This document shows positions 12,185-25,000 of a stretch of 64,000 nt of DNA, piece by piece. The translations under genes were made by a program, and so were the position numbers. Positions within the stretch are counted from its first letter, which is position 1. The number at the start of each line of letters is the position of its first letter. A model generated the notes under the pieces. That model was not told the origin of the DNA. It was given only the letters and a program-made list of their open reading frames with translations, and made no database searches. The stretch lies in assembly GCA_946803715.1 (NCBI GenBank), contig CAMPET010000123.1:90311-154310 (forward strand), read 5' to 3'. The stretch comes from Beroe ovata. Its lineage: Eukaryota; Ctenophora; Nuda; Beroida; Beroidae.

Positions 12185-15100
12185 ATGGCTGAAAGAGAAT
12201 TTGATGTGCGAACCAAACTTGCATATGAAACTCCCTCATCAAAAGGCAGATCCTCACGGAAGTAAGTTACGTGTAAGGTTAATTTTAATTTTCACTCAGA
12301 TATTGGATATAATACATTTCCTTTGACATAACATCTGTTTAAAATACTGCCATATTTCTAAAATGTTTTGGGAAGTCAATCATGACATAGAGTCATAAAT
12401 TCTTCTATTTTCTCAGTTTCATATTTTCAGGCAACAAAAGAGCACATCCACACCCTATAAACTGAAAAGTGCTGAGAAATATTTGAGTAATTTGAGTAGC
12501 AGTGATGATAAAAATACCGAATATGATAGATACAGCAGAAGTTCTTCGCCAATATTTTTGAGAGAGCAATTGAAAGTTAGTTGTCTCCACAAATAATCCA
12601 TGAACATGAAACCATTCTTTTGAAAAGAAGCACAATTAAAGTTGATATGATTTTCAGAATGATTCTCAAGTAAGAGCAGAGCGAGATTCAGATTTGAAAT
12701 CCCTTAGGAGGTCTGTATCTCCTAAACAAACAAAGTCACCCACATCAAAGTCACCAAGATCCAGATCTACTTCACCAATACCACTCAAATACTCTGGGTA
12801 CAGTCAAGTAGCTACTCCATATGAAGAGTACAGGTATGAGTCTTTCGATTATCCACTGAAGTTATTGTCATACATATCACACACTGGCCACTGCCTTGAA
12901 ATTTGTAAAAGGGTACAAGGCATATCATTAACTTCCATTTCTTCAGGTCTGCAATAAGTAGCCTGAGAAACCTAAGAGACAACCCTAGCTATATTAGAGC
13001 TGCATCACCTCCAACAAAAGGTGTTTCAGCTGCAGATGATTCCTACAATGGTACCTCTCAGAAACATTCAGCAGGTAAAATAGATAGCATTCCGTCTTTC
13101 AACATCTATGGCAATTACTCCTTCAAACAAGGAAACGGCAGCTAAGCAGATACCTCAAAGCATTTGATTGTCCTTCACAGGTGTTGTTGATAGTGGCATA
13201 AGCTTAAGCAACAGAGCAGCAGAGATTGAAGCAACATTGTATCAGAGCACTGCAAATTTAAACAAATCACCGATAGGTAAGAGTTGATACATGTTATCTT
13301 ATTTCACCAAGATAACTCAGCTCCAATTGACTAAGAGTGATACTATAAGATCTATAGTATAGATCTGTTTACTGATTTCATCAATGGAACTGCCACAAAT
13401 CGAACAATACCAACTGATGTTACTGATTACTATATGATGATATGGGACGAAGCCACCTCATTCCAGGTTGTCCTTGTTGGCCAACCTTATGCCACCTGCT
13501 TCTCACTATGACCTTTGCCAGCTGCTCTTATATTACCATTTTGAATGTGCCGGCAGTTTGTGCAGTTTGTTTAGTTACCGTTACAATGCCTAGTACCAGT
13601 GAAACTCTTCTTGCTGATATGGATCCGACAATCAGAGGCGATATTATCATGAGGAAGTATCGGGCCTTGCCGTGGCCACAGTTACGAACCACTGATTTTC
13701 GACCCAAATCACCAAACACCCAAATGGACAGTGAGATGAGGAGGAAACCCGATGAAGACACTTTGCTGAACAGTATCCGGTGTGTATCTCCAATCAGAAC
13801 ATCACCAACCCAGAGATCGCCCCCAGAGACCAGTGCCAGTCCCCGTAGACATGATCCAAACCGAACAGCAATGCTCCGTCCAGCCAGTATAGCTGCCCCT
13901 GCCCCTTACCAATCCGGTAGTCATAACATCACTGAGTTCAGTAGAAGTAGTCCACTAAATCGGACTGGCAGGATAAGTCCTAGTAGACCACCTACCAGTT
14001 CAACAATAGAGGTATTCAATCCGGATGTAACTTCAATTAGCAAGCGGATATTCGACAATATTGACGATATCAGAAAGGAGATCATGCTGACCTCTGAGAG
14101 TGCCAAGTACTCGTCATCCACCCCCACGAGACACAAATACCCAGCAGAGAGGGACAAACCCCAGGGCGACAACACTCCAAAACGACGACGAGACTTGTCA
14201 CCCGCTACAACCACTTCAGCGGAGGAATCCCCCAGTACTCAAGCATTTAGACGAGACCTTGAGAACCGGGGCAGTAAGAAACAACCCTTCACTTCCAGTG
14301 TCCTCGCAGATCAGAGGGGCCGGAGTTATCCCAAAAACTCAAGTATTTTGAGTCCCTTCACTCCGGTAAAGAGGGTTGAGTTCAATGATGCAAGTAAGGA
14401 GGGAGAAACGAAGAAGTACATTCCAAAGTCTCTTCCCAAACCTGCCATTGATGATAGCATTGACTCTGCTGCAAGTTCACCTCACCAGATAACCAATAGT
14501 GTGCTGACCAGAGAGTCGGACAATAAAGAGAATGTCATCGGAGGTTTGCAATACAGCAATAGTGGGGGCACTAGCAACAGTGCTAATGGAAGTCTCATAG
14601 CCGATATTTGCTCCCCCCTCCCCTACATAAACCTCTTTTCTCAGGGATGAAGAGTCCTACCTGGCACAGGCTGGACAAGGATGGGTTGAGGGACGCCGTA
14701 GAGGAGAGTGAGCAGAGGAGGATGCTTCTTGTCAACAGACTAAAAGACGCTCAGGACACTCTCAAGGTAACTTTTCGAGTGTAGGGGTTATTTTCGGTCT
14801 GGGAATAGGGGAAATAAGATTCTCAATAGTTGGTTCCAACACTTTATCGTATTGTTGTTTTTGCCTCTGCAGGGTCAGCAATTGTCAGTGATATCACATG
14901 CTTACATATTTATTTGCGTCGAAAAATTCCAATTTCTTTGGTTCCAATCCATTATTCATTGGCGACTTACTTATTGATGGCATGGGAATGTATGATAATT
15001 GAGAAAGGAATATTCATCTCAGGAAAATGCTTGGCGGGAATCACCCCCATATTTAGCATGTCTGGTTCGCGAGGTAGATGATCAGCGTCAGTCTGTTTAC

Positions 15101-18100
15101 AAATAGCTAGATGCGATAATGTACGGTTACTAACTACTAAGTACTTATTTGATATCGTAGGAATTGTTGTTGAAGCAAATACCATTTCTCAGTTGTTGTT
15201 AATGTTCATGTGAACAGGTTCAGACTCTATTATAAGCCCCACCTCCTTATTTCTCACTAGCTCTCAAATCCCATTTGTTCTAGCAATTTCAAATTTCAAA
15301 CAAGCGTTCAGCTTGACGAACATGTTGCAGAGATAATGTGTTGTCATGGAAACGCATGGACCTTTGCAGTCTGGGAAATTAACATCAATAACACGTACTG
15401 TCACGTGATCACATTACCACATTCCCAATCTCTGGAGTGCCTGGTGGATAAGTGGAAAGTAAAGAAGTCGTGGCTTGGTACCAAATTTCAAATTACCCCC
15501 CCTCGCCTCCCGCTTTCAATAATCGTGGAGATGTGTGTGCATAATGTGAAGCAGGAATCCGTTATTAATTTTTCCTGATAAAAGCGGTAACAGGATATTT
15601 AGAGATAAGAGACAAGAGTCTGGCCCGAGGTTCCGTTTCCATGGTTACCGAACAACAATCAACAGACTTTGACACTGTTGATGGAAAACTCTATTCAACA
15701 ATTAGTGGTCGCACTGTCTGTTGAATACTGCAGATGTGTGAAAATGACACTTTTCACCTCGATAACGTTACCTTGGAGAAGGATTCTCTCAAAACATAAC
15801 AAAATACCAGCGTACTCAGCAGCTCATGATATCCTAGAAATATTTGTAGTAGGCGAACCAAAATCCAGAGCAAACATATTTTCCAAATGCCTATCCTAGT
15901 AGCTCAATATATCAACGCACTCCATGACTCCAAAAAACACCAAATATATTGATAATGGATCTCTAAAGTCAATTTTTCCAGCTACAATCCAGCACGATAA
16001 CAAGTCTCAAGAATGAGAAGGAGCGATACAAAGCAGAACTTGATACACTCAACTTCTCTAAAGAGGTTTGTCTCGGTGTCTGTTTGTGCAGTCAGAGTAA
16101 CAAGAGCTGCTCTACCCCACACTTCTTTCCTCATTTAACTGAGTACGACGACTCCCGATTTTCTCATCCCAAACTCTTTACTCAGGAGAGTTACAATGAA
16201 AAACGGAATCTCAGTACGAGGATCAAACTCATGAAAAGCAAGTGAGTGTGGCACCCCACTCTCCTCTCTGTTTCACCCCTTCGTTCACCCCTCATCTGGG
16301 GTGACATGTTCACTCTCCACCTGTATCACCCCACTCTCTGCAATAGCACCCCTCACCCCCTTACACCCCATTCCCTCTTACACCCCACTCCCTCTTACAC
16401 CCCACTCCCTCTTNNNNNNNNNNNNNNNNNNNNNNNNNNNNNNNNNNNNNNNNNNNNNNNNNNNNNNNNNNNNNNNNNNNNNNNNNNNNNNNNNNNNNNN
16501 NNNNNNNNNNNNNNNNNNNNNNNNNNNNNNNNNNNNNNNNNNNNNNNNNNNNNNNNNNNNNNNNNNNNNNNNNNCTGTATCACCCCACTCTCTGCAATTG
16601 CACCCTCACCCCTCATCTGGGGTGACATGTCTACTCTCCACCTGTATCACCCCACTCTCTGCAATAGCACCCCTCACCCCTTACCCCTCATCAGGTGTGA
16701 CGAGTTGGACGAGGAGGTGAAGGAGCTGTCCCGTACCTCACAGACTCTCCAACTGAAGATGGAGGAGAAGACGAGGCAGTGCGAGGAGAAAAACGCGCGG
16801 ATCAACGAGCTGGAAAACGAGTTATCGGCCATCAGACTGGTATATAAGATAAGAGATGCTGACTTTGACAGGGTGGTTGCTCGTGGGAGACTGGTTTTCC
16901 AGGGGGTATCCGCAACTGCTGGGCAGAATGTGTCCAGTGAGGGTAGTGAGGTCCAGGGTGAAAGTTAGTACGACTAAAAGTTCATACAACTTACTAAACA
17001 CACCAGAATAGGAGGAAGTATTATGTTAGTATGATCTCTAGCTTATTTTCTTATACTATCTCGAAATAAATCAAACCGAAGGTAGCGTGAAAACCTCATT
17101 GCAATTACTGGAGGAAGTTTAATAACAAGCGTATAATTCAAATTTCTTTTAATCTACTCTTATCTTCTTATTACTATTAATCTGATAACACACCCTCTTT
17201 CAAACTTTGATAATTTTGGCGAATTTTCTACCCATTTTGTTAATTCTGTAAAATCTCTGGAAATGGTTTTCTCTCAATCCTTCGTTTTATTGCTTCCTAT
17301 CTAATTGTAATAATACGCAGCATTGAGAGGAAACCGTTTCCATGGCAATTAGACAAATTCTTCCCGAATCTTCGAGCGGAGAAATTTGAATTTTTGTCAC
17401 CCAATTTTAACATTTTCCGCCGATTTTATCGTCATGTTTGCAACGGTGGGCCTGCCAATGCTGAATATCATAGAGAGAGTGTGTTATTAACACCAATTTA
17501 AATTCCGGCGATTGTCATGGTTACGAATCCTCCCTTGCTGAAAGTGTGTAGGAGTGTTATATACATTAGTGGAGACGGTTGCTATGGCAGCAAAACTGTT
17601 TGGGACTCACAGCAACACCAAGCAGTGTAATCTAATTTACAAGGAATTAACTCCCAGCTCCACCATGTAATATACTGGTGTGATGCACCCTACTACTAGG
17701 GGTGTACTGATGTTATGTGGCGGTTCATGACCTCTAAAAACCACGGACTGTACCATAAGACAGCAGAAGGAAATTTGCTTCGCATTGAATCTTCTTACTC
17801 AACTATGTTATGCATTGAGTTAGACAACTAAGTTAGAAATTCAGATTTCCTCCAAATATTTACGATCTCATCCTTGCTATCGACAGAGTTCAGCTGATAG
17901 TGGAGACCAGATTTCCAAGCTCCAAGACTCGTACAATCGAGCTCGGAGTCAGGCATCACTCTTGGAGCAACAACATGCATCTCTATCTGACCAGAATAAC
18001 GATCTCATACAGGTTAGAAAAATATATCCTTGTGTTTGGGTTGTCCCGTGTCTACATTTGCTCGTGTTTGAAGTTCAACAGAACTGTAAAATGTATTATA

Positions 18101-19058
18101 TGTGTCCGAATTATACATGACAAGATTGATTCCTTGACAAAAATGCGTAATCATTAATTGTTGCATGTCAATGGTTGTCAGAATTCTTCTCCTGGAAAAG
18201 TGACTGAGTCTCTAGCACAATTCATGGAATTCCAATATAGCTACACCAATGTGAAAATCCATACCCTATTCTAGTCTTGTTAAATCAATTTGGCCCGAGT
18301 GTTATCCCAATGTCCACTCTAGGCGAGGGAAGTTCTGTTTGCTCGGTGTCACTTGCTAAACAAAGAACTTATGTCCATACACGCCCTCAAAAACACCGCG
18401 CTCCAAGTCAATGGGGACACTATTTCCCTATTAAGGAAGGTAGATGCCGGCAGCGGTGCCATTTTGTGCCCCCTGCGACGTGTGCATGTAATAGAGTAAC
18501 GTGATGAAATAACGTGATAGAGTAACGTGATGAGCATGACGTGAACAGGTTGCTCAGGGTCGAAATATCGATAGGACTGAGACAAGTATTGTGCTAAGAA
18601 TGCATTGCACTATGGTGATAGTGGCTGCTTTGACTGCTTGAGTGTCACGAAATACTGGCCCCTTCATCTGCTAGTTTGTGCTTAACTCACCAGCTTAGAC
18701 GCATTCCTGATTGATCGTTATTGCACTGTAATATTGCGCTTCTCGATTAATTTATCATCGCCTCACTCAAAGTCAAAAATGATAAATGGTGATAAATCTC
18801 TAACATCCCGCTTGTAACCCATTTGAGGCATGAACCATTAACCAATTCTCAGTTTCTCTCATATTCCAAAATGACCTCATCCTTGACATCCCCCCTACTT
18901 CAGGTATTAACTTCCCTTCCACCACAGGAAAGAGACACCCTGTCTGCCAAGAGCAAGGAGCTGTCCACACTGCTCACTGAGGCAGAGACAGCAGTGACAC
19001 AGCTAAAGAGTGACCTGTCCGTTAGTGAACGAGAGAGGAGAGAGCTGGAGGAGGTGAT

Positions 19059-19090
<32 letters not shown>

Positions 19091-22000
19091 ACTAACCCTC
19101 CCCCTCAGGAAAGAAGGATCGTGATTTCCCATAAGTTGGACACTCAGGAGGCGCTCACCAAGTCTAACCAAGTGAATATGGAGTTACAGAGTCAGCTTGA
19201 TACTCTCATAGAATGCAGGGATTCTCTTGAACAGGTACTATATTGAAATTGGCAGTTTACTTGTCAAAGTTCACAGTCTAGAGTCTGGGGATCGCGCGCG
19301 GAGAATTTATCTGCACTAAATCATCCACATGTCCCTGACTATATTCACTACTGCTATATGTCATAGGATAACGAAAGGTTGAAGTTGAAGTTGAAAGCAT
19401 TCCAAGATACAGTGTCGAGTAAGGAAATGGAGACAGCTGAGAGAATGGCGGAGATAGATAGTCTCCAACGAGAAAACTCCACGCTCAGGCAGGTAAGTTA
19501 TCAGGGAGTTTTATTTTTAATATCGTGAGTAGGAATTTCAGTGTGAAAGACTTTCTGATCTTTCCATGACTTCTTGGATCAAATCAACACCCGACTCAAA
19601 AACTCTGCCACACCTTGATCCGCAATACCTTGATACATTTTTTGTTAATTTCTCATCAAAATTACTTCATACACATCCATTTACACCCCCGATAAGGAAT
19701 AACCGTTGGTTATTTACCGTGTATCACATTTATTTGAGTATTTTGAAAATGAAAGATTGCAAAACCTGCAGGCTCATGTTTGATGCAACATAATCGGTCT
19801 TGAATTTCAGTCCTGCCTTATTGGTACGCGCAAACAGGCTTCGTGTTCAAACTGCAAATTTTAATTGGAATTTGCCGGCAACTGTATAAAAATCCTTTTC
19901 TGTCCTCTATAACTGTATAGCCTGTTTATCAAGGTTATCAAACAAGGTTATCTTTCAGATTAACGACGATCTGAAGGACCGAGTTGACGATTGGGAACGC
20001 TCCAAGATGGAAGCAGACCATCTCATAGATCTTCTCAGATCGGAAAAGAGTGACCTTCTGGAGAAGAAAACTGAACTTTTCAATGTGAGTTATTGAGTTA
20101 TGGATATTTAAATCGAGCTTGCTAATATGAGGCTGACGAAGTCGGAACAGTACCCGAGACTCTTCATCCCAACTCTTCATCCCAACTCTTCATCTCAACT
20201 GTTCATCTCAACTCTCTTAGGGGAATTTTGATGAAGATCATATGGTATTCAATATTGATCTGTTGTTGGTGGTTCCACATGATATTTCTGTAGACCAGTC
20301 CACACCCATAGTACACACCCACAGTCCACACCCACACGCATTGTACAACTACATATATACTGAGATACCTATACCACACTGATTAAGCTACACGATAGTC
20401 GCTAATTGGAAATTAGCTCGCTATTTACACGTTATGATGACACCAATCAACTGATGAGCTGCACTATATGTATCAGAGTATAACTGTCGCTATTATAGCC
20501 CTCTGTGCCATTACTTCTTAATTAGTTCCGAGCTAGGATAGAATGTTCATAGTGCGAATTGTAGATTCTAAACTGCTAATCAATGCCAGAAAATTAAGGT
20601 ACTATCGATGAGAATTAGAAAGATTTCCGTGGAAAATGATCAAGATGGATTAATTTAGGCTCAACTAAGGCTTACGCTGCAGCGTGAATCGCAAGGCTGT
20701 TTAAACCATATATAGTCTGAGATTTTAGATGCTAGAATTAGGAATCATTGTACATAGACGTTACTGATCATGGACTCTTCGATAGCCATCATTGAACACA
20801 ATATCCTAACCTTCACTTTAGCAAATCAAACTTTTATTCCACAAATGAATGATGAGATCGCGGAAAGGTTGCAAAGACTTCATGCAGTGATTTCATCGGT
20901 TAAAATTACCCAACTTGCACTCATTTCCAGCTGAATGAGGAACTAACAGATGAAGTGAAGAACACGAAGATAGAGTTGGGTGATAAGAGTCAGGACTATG
21001 ACATGTTACTGGAAGAGAAGGAGTCAGAGAGAAGGGAGAAAATCCAACTACAACAGGTACCTATAGCTTGATGTGCTGGTGAGAGAGAGAGAGTACCATG
21101 GTGCTCAGAAATAGCTCTAGCTCTCATCTATTATTTAGCTTTCGCATAAATATAGTGACCATCTCATATCCTGTTGCGGTTGACAGTGTAACCAAAGTAC
21201 AGCATAACATCCTACCCCATGTACAGCATAACATCCTACCCCCATGTCCCCATTTTTCAACCTACCCTACCCCCATGTCCCCATTTTTCAACCTACCCTA
21301 CCCCCATGTCCCCGTGTTTCAACCTACACCACCCCATCCCAGATGTTTCTACCCCCATGTCCCCTATCCCACTCTATCCCAGATGTTCCTACCCTCATGT
21401 CCCCTATCCCACCCTATCCCAGTTGTTCCTACCCCCATGTCCCCTACCCCACCCTATCCCAGATGTTGGACACACTGAAACACGATAGTGAGACTCACAA
21501 GACTTTCATGGAAACCCAGTGTGAGGATCTGGAGGTGGGACTTGACAAATTTCTAGATATTATCGAGAACAAGCTGGTAAATCCTGCTGCTTTTCACACA
21601 GAGACACAGACACAGTACAAGCAGTACTTGAATACTCACCACACAGACACAGTACAAACACTCACACACGGACACAGTTCACAGATACGCGCACTGAAAC
21701 ACATGAATCACACAATGCCAACGCAAACACAGAAACCTCCGAGACACACACACACAAACACACAATCACTCATGGTTTATGAATCAGCTTTCTTGGTCTC
21801 CAAAGGTAGATGATCCATGCCCCATGATTACTCGTTGATCAACTTTTTCCGCGCGCTTTATCCCATATTAACTCAAGTAGAGCACGATAGCCCCTTGCAA
21901 TTCCACAATCTTGAGCCTCGGAATCAGAAGTGAAAAGCACGAGTTTCTACTTACAATGTGGTATCATGACAGAATTGCGTACGGTCCTTTCGTTTCGTAA

Positions 22001-25000
22001 GAATTCCGACCATCGCGTTGGCGAGTAGTCAGCCATTCAGAGGACCTCTGGTCTCTAGAGGATCTCTAGAGGTGCTCTGGATTCTATATATAGGTACCAC
22101 TATCAGCATTATAACTGAACCGTGAAAGATCCCAATATTTCACATGTCCAGTTATTGCCGCTCCCAAGCCTACCATAATATAAAGATAATTATTGATAGC
22201 TCATATCATACCCACCTGCTGAGTCCTCAGGGTCCTCAGGGTCCTCAGGGTTATGAGTTCTACAATTGGGGACTTCCGGTTTGAACTCGCCCCCCGTGCA
22301 GGTTATCTCCTTGAGTCCCGCCCCGAGTAGGAACAAGCATGTCACTGTGATCTCCACTCCGTCTCTCACCGGCGGGGAAAGTTGACTGACAGTTGTGTAG
22401 CCAGGCGGTGCACTCGTACACGGCACTGCGATTATATTGTGTGTGTGTGTGTGTGTTTGTGTGTGTGTGTNTGTGTCACATGGCTTCCTGTAATGTGATA
22501 CTTGTGTGTGTGTGTGTGTGTGTGTGTGACGAGCTTTTCTTACCTCCCGGGAGACATAATTTCAGAGGAATTCCATCATCAATCTGTATGAAGCCTCTTT
22601 CTGAAAATTCGGGATAGTTATCTGGCTGTAGTTGTCCTTCGACAAAAACTTCTATCTGGAAAAGATATCAGATTATAGCTAGGAAACTCCTTTTATCAGA
22701 AGTAGGACTGTTATGAATGATAACGATTAATATATGATCATTGATCAATATCAATCACCTTGGTGAATCCTGCCCCGTTATCGCCTTCATTTCGGAACTC
22801 GATACACTGGTAGAGACCGATGTCCACCCCCTCAAACTGACAGGTGACGGTGGCACCTCGTTGTGTAAAATCCTCGTCGCATCTGTACTCTGCAGTTTCA
22901 GCAGTAGTACCTCGCAGCTGCAAGTGAATGGGATCTACTGTCCCATCCCACTCGCCACCCCCAACCGTAAACTTTACCATATACTGCACTGCGGCGAAAG
23001 AATGTTTTACATCAGTCAGTACTCAGTGATGATATTCCTAGCTCTATGAGCTGTATGATCAGCTGCTGTTTGACCAGCTTTATCAACTCTACATGCTGGA
23101 GATCTCACCGCTAGAGCATCCCCATGGGAAGAGTAGAAGAGCGATGGCTATCATGTTCCTGGCAGGCAATCGGCTTATCACCATCACCTCCAATTCGTCT
23201 ACAACAATCTCAAGTGAAACAAGTTGCGATCCTTTATGTAGCTAACCAAATATCGAAATGAACGAGCTCGGCTTGTGGTAAACGCTTCTGAATACGCATT
23301 CATGCCTATTCAAATCGCGATGTTCAAAGCCCCGCACTGGGCGGGTCTTATTGGCATCGGGTCAGCGTAATTGGACGATCATTACCATTTGAATGAAAAA
23401 CGACGGTTTGGATCTCAGTGGAACAAAGCACGATGTTGCCTAGATGCCGAGAACAGTGTGTTCAAAATTCAAATGTTGGATTCAAAGCTCACCCACTCTC
23501 GTTTCATTAGACGGCAACCCGTCTTCAAGACGCATGGTAGTCTGTGCAGTATATACTGGGAGAATATTTCATGAGAATCGGGGAGATTCCTTCCCTCTGC
23601 AATTACAGCAACTATTAAACCAAAGTGACTATTAAACCAAAGTGTCTGTCAGGGATTTGAGCCCAGGAGCCCCCTCAAGTTCAACCCATCTTTATAAAAG
23701 GAGCTGCTTAGTATATCTGAGTTAAGATTCGAGGGATTATTTTCCGATTCTTATTGCACACAGCGCAAGATCAATGAAAGATTATTGATAGTGCGCCACT
23801 GCACAGCGCCTATCGTTATATCTATGAATGATTTTGCGACTTTCCATAATTTGACCAATGACCACTTCCATTGGTAAGGATGCTGTAGGGGAGTATGTTA
23901 TAGTTAGGGGAGTAACACCTATGGCTATGCAGATGATAGGGGCCGGGTCCTGAGGTTGGAGCTGTCCAATGATACATGTCAGCGTCGTTCCTCCCCGGGC
24001 CAAATCAGCAACAACACATTCTGCCGTCACAGTATCTCCCTCAAACACTGGCAGGGATTCAGTGAGCTGCATGGTGTCATCTTCCAAATATGGGTCCTCT
24101 CTACATGGATCTGAAGGGGGAGGGGGGTAATATTCTTGTGCTTATCATGTAAACAAAACTTCATGAATGGCATTAAAATGACCTTAAAATGGCGTTCATT
24201 AGTGGTTACCTTCTAAGCAAACCCAAACTGGGACTCTGGCTGTCGCATAGACACTCGCTTGACTAGAGTAGATTGGGTAATGATCAGGCTGTACTACACC
24301 GTTTATCTCTACCTTGATCTAGGGAATAAACCAATCTGATGAATACTAAGGGGATTCAAGATTGCTCCACTAAAATTCACCACTCGATTTAGATGCTCGA
24401 CAACATGTCTAGAAGAGCAGTTTCTTGTGAAGTGGAAACACACCTCAGTTATGCCCACTCCATCAACCCCCGAGTTTTGCAGAACAATGCACTTGTAGAC
24501 ACCAATGTCCACTGAAGTAGAGATGGAGCAGGTCACCGCGGCGTTGTTTACGTATTCCCCCGCGCAATTCCATGCTTCGACCCGGTCCTCGTCTCCTATC
24601 AGTTCCACCAAGACGTCATCAGCGGTGGGATCAGATGGGTTGCCCCCCACGGTCAGGGTTACTTTGTACAGATAAACTGGAGGGAGGAGATGTGTGTGTG
24701 TGTGTGTTTGTGTGNCGCGTGTGTGACGCGTGTGTGACGCGTGTGTGACGCGTGTGTGACGCGTGTGTGACGCGTGTGTGTACTGTGTAGATGGTTGTGT
24801 GTGTGAATCAGCGGTGATAAGCTCTTAGAAGTGGAGATGCTACATAACAATAGCTTTGACGAAAACAAATTTAGTGTAAAACAACTTATTAAGCGAAAAA
24901 CAACTTTAGTGGAAAGCAACCTTAGCGGAAAGTAACTTTAGTGGAAAGCAACTTGAGAGTAAAGCAACCTGCCGGCAAATATAACTACAAACCTCCCGGA

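Noticed and set aside
13442-13574. Upstream part of the open frame before exon 6 of the coiled-coil gene
   Set aside because: It is open by chance. The Cys- and hydrophobic-rich translation is unlike the Ser/Pro-rich exon and precedes plausible acceptors at 13556, 13565 and 13574.
16246-16968. 240-codon frame crossing the 161-base N run
   Set aside because: Only 16695-16839 is a real exon; the rest is minisatellite, gap and intron read-through.
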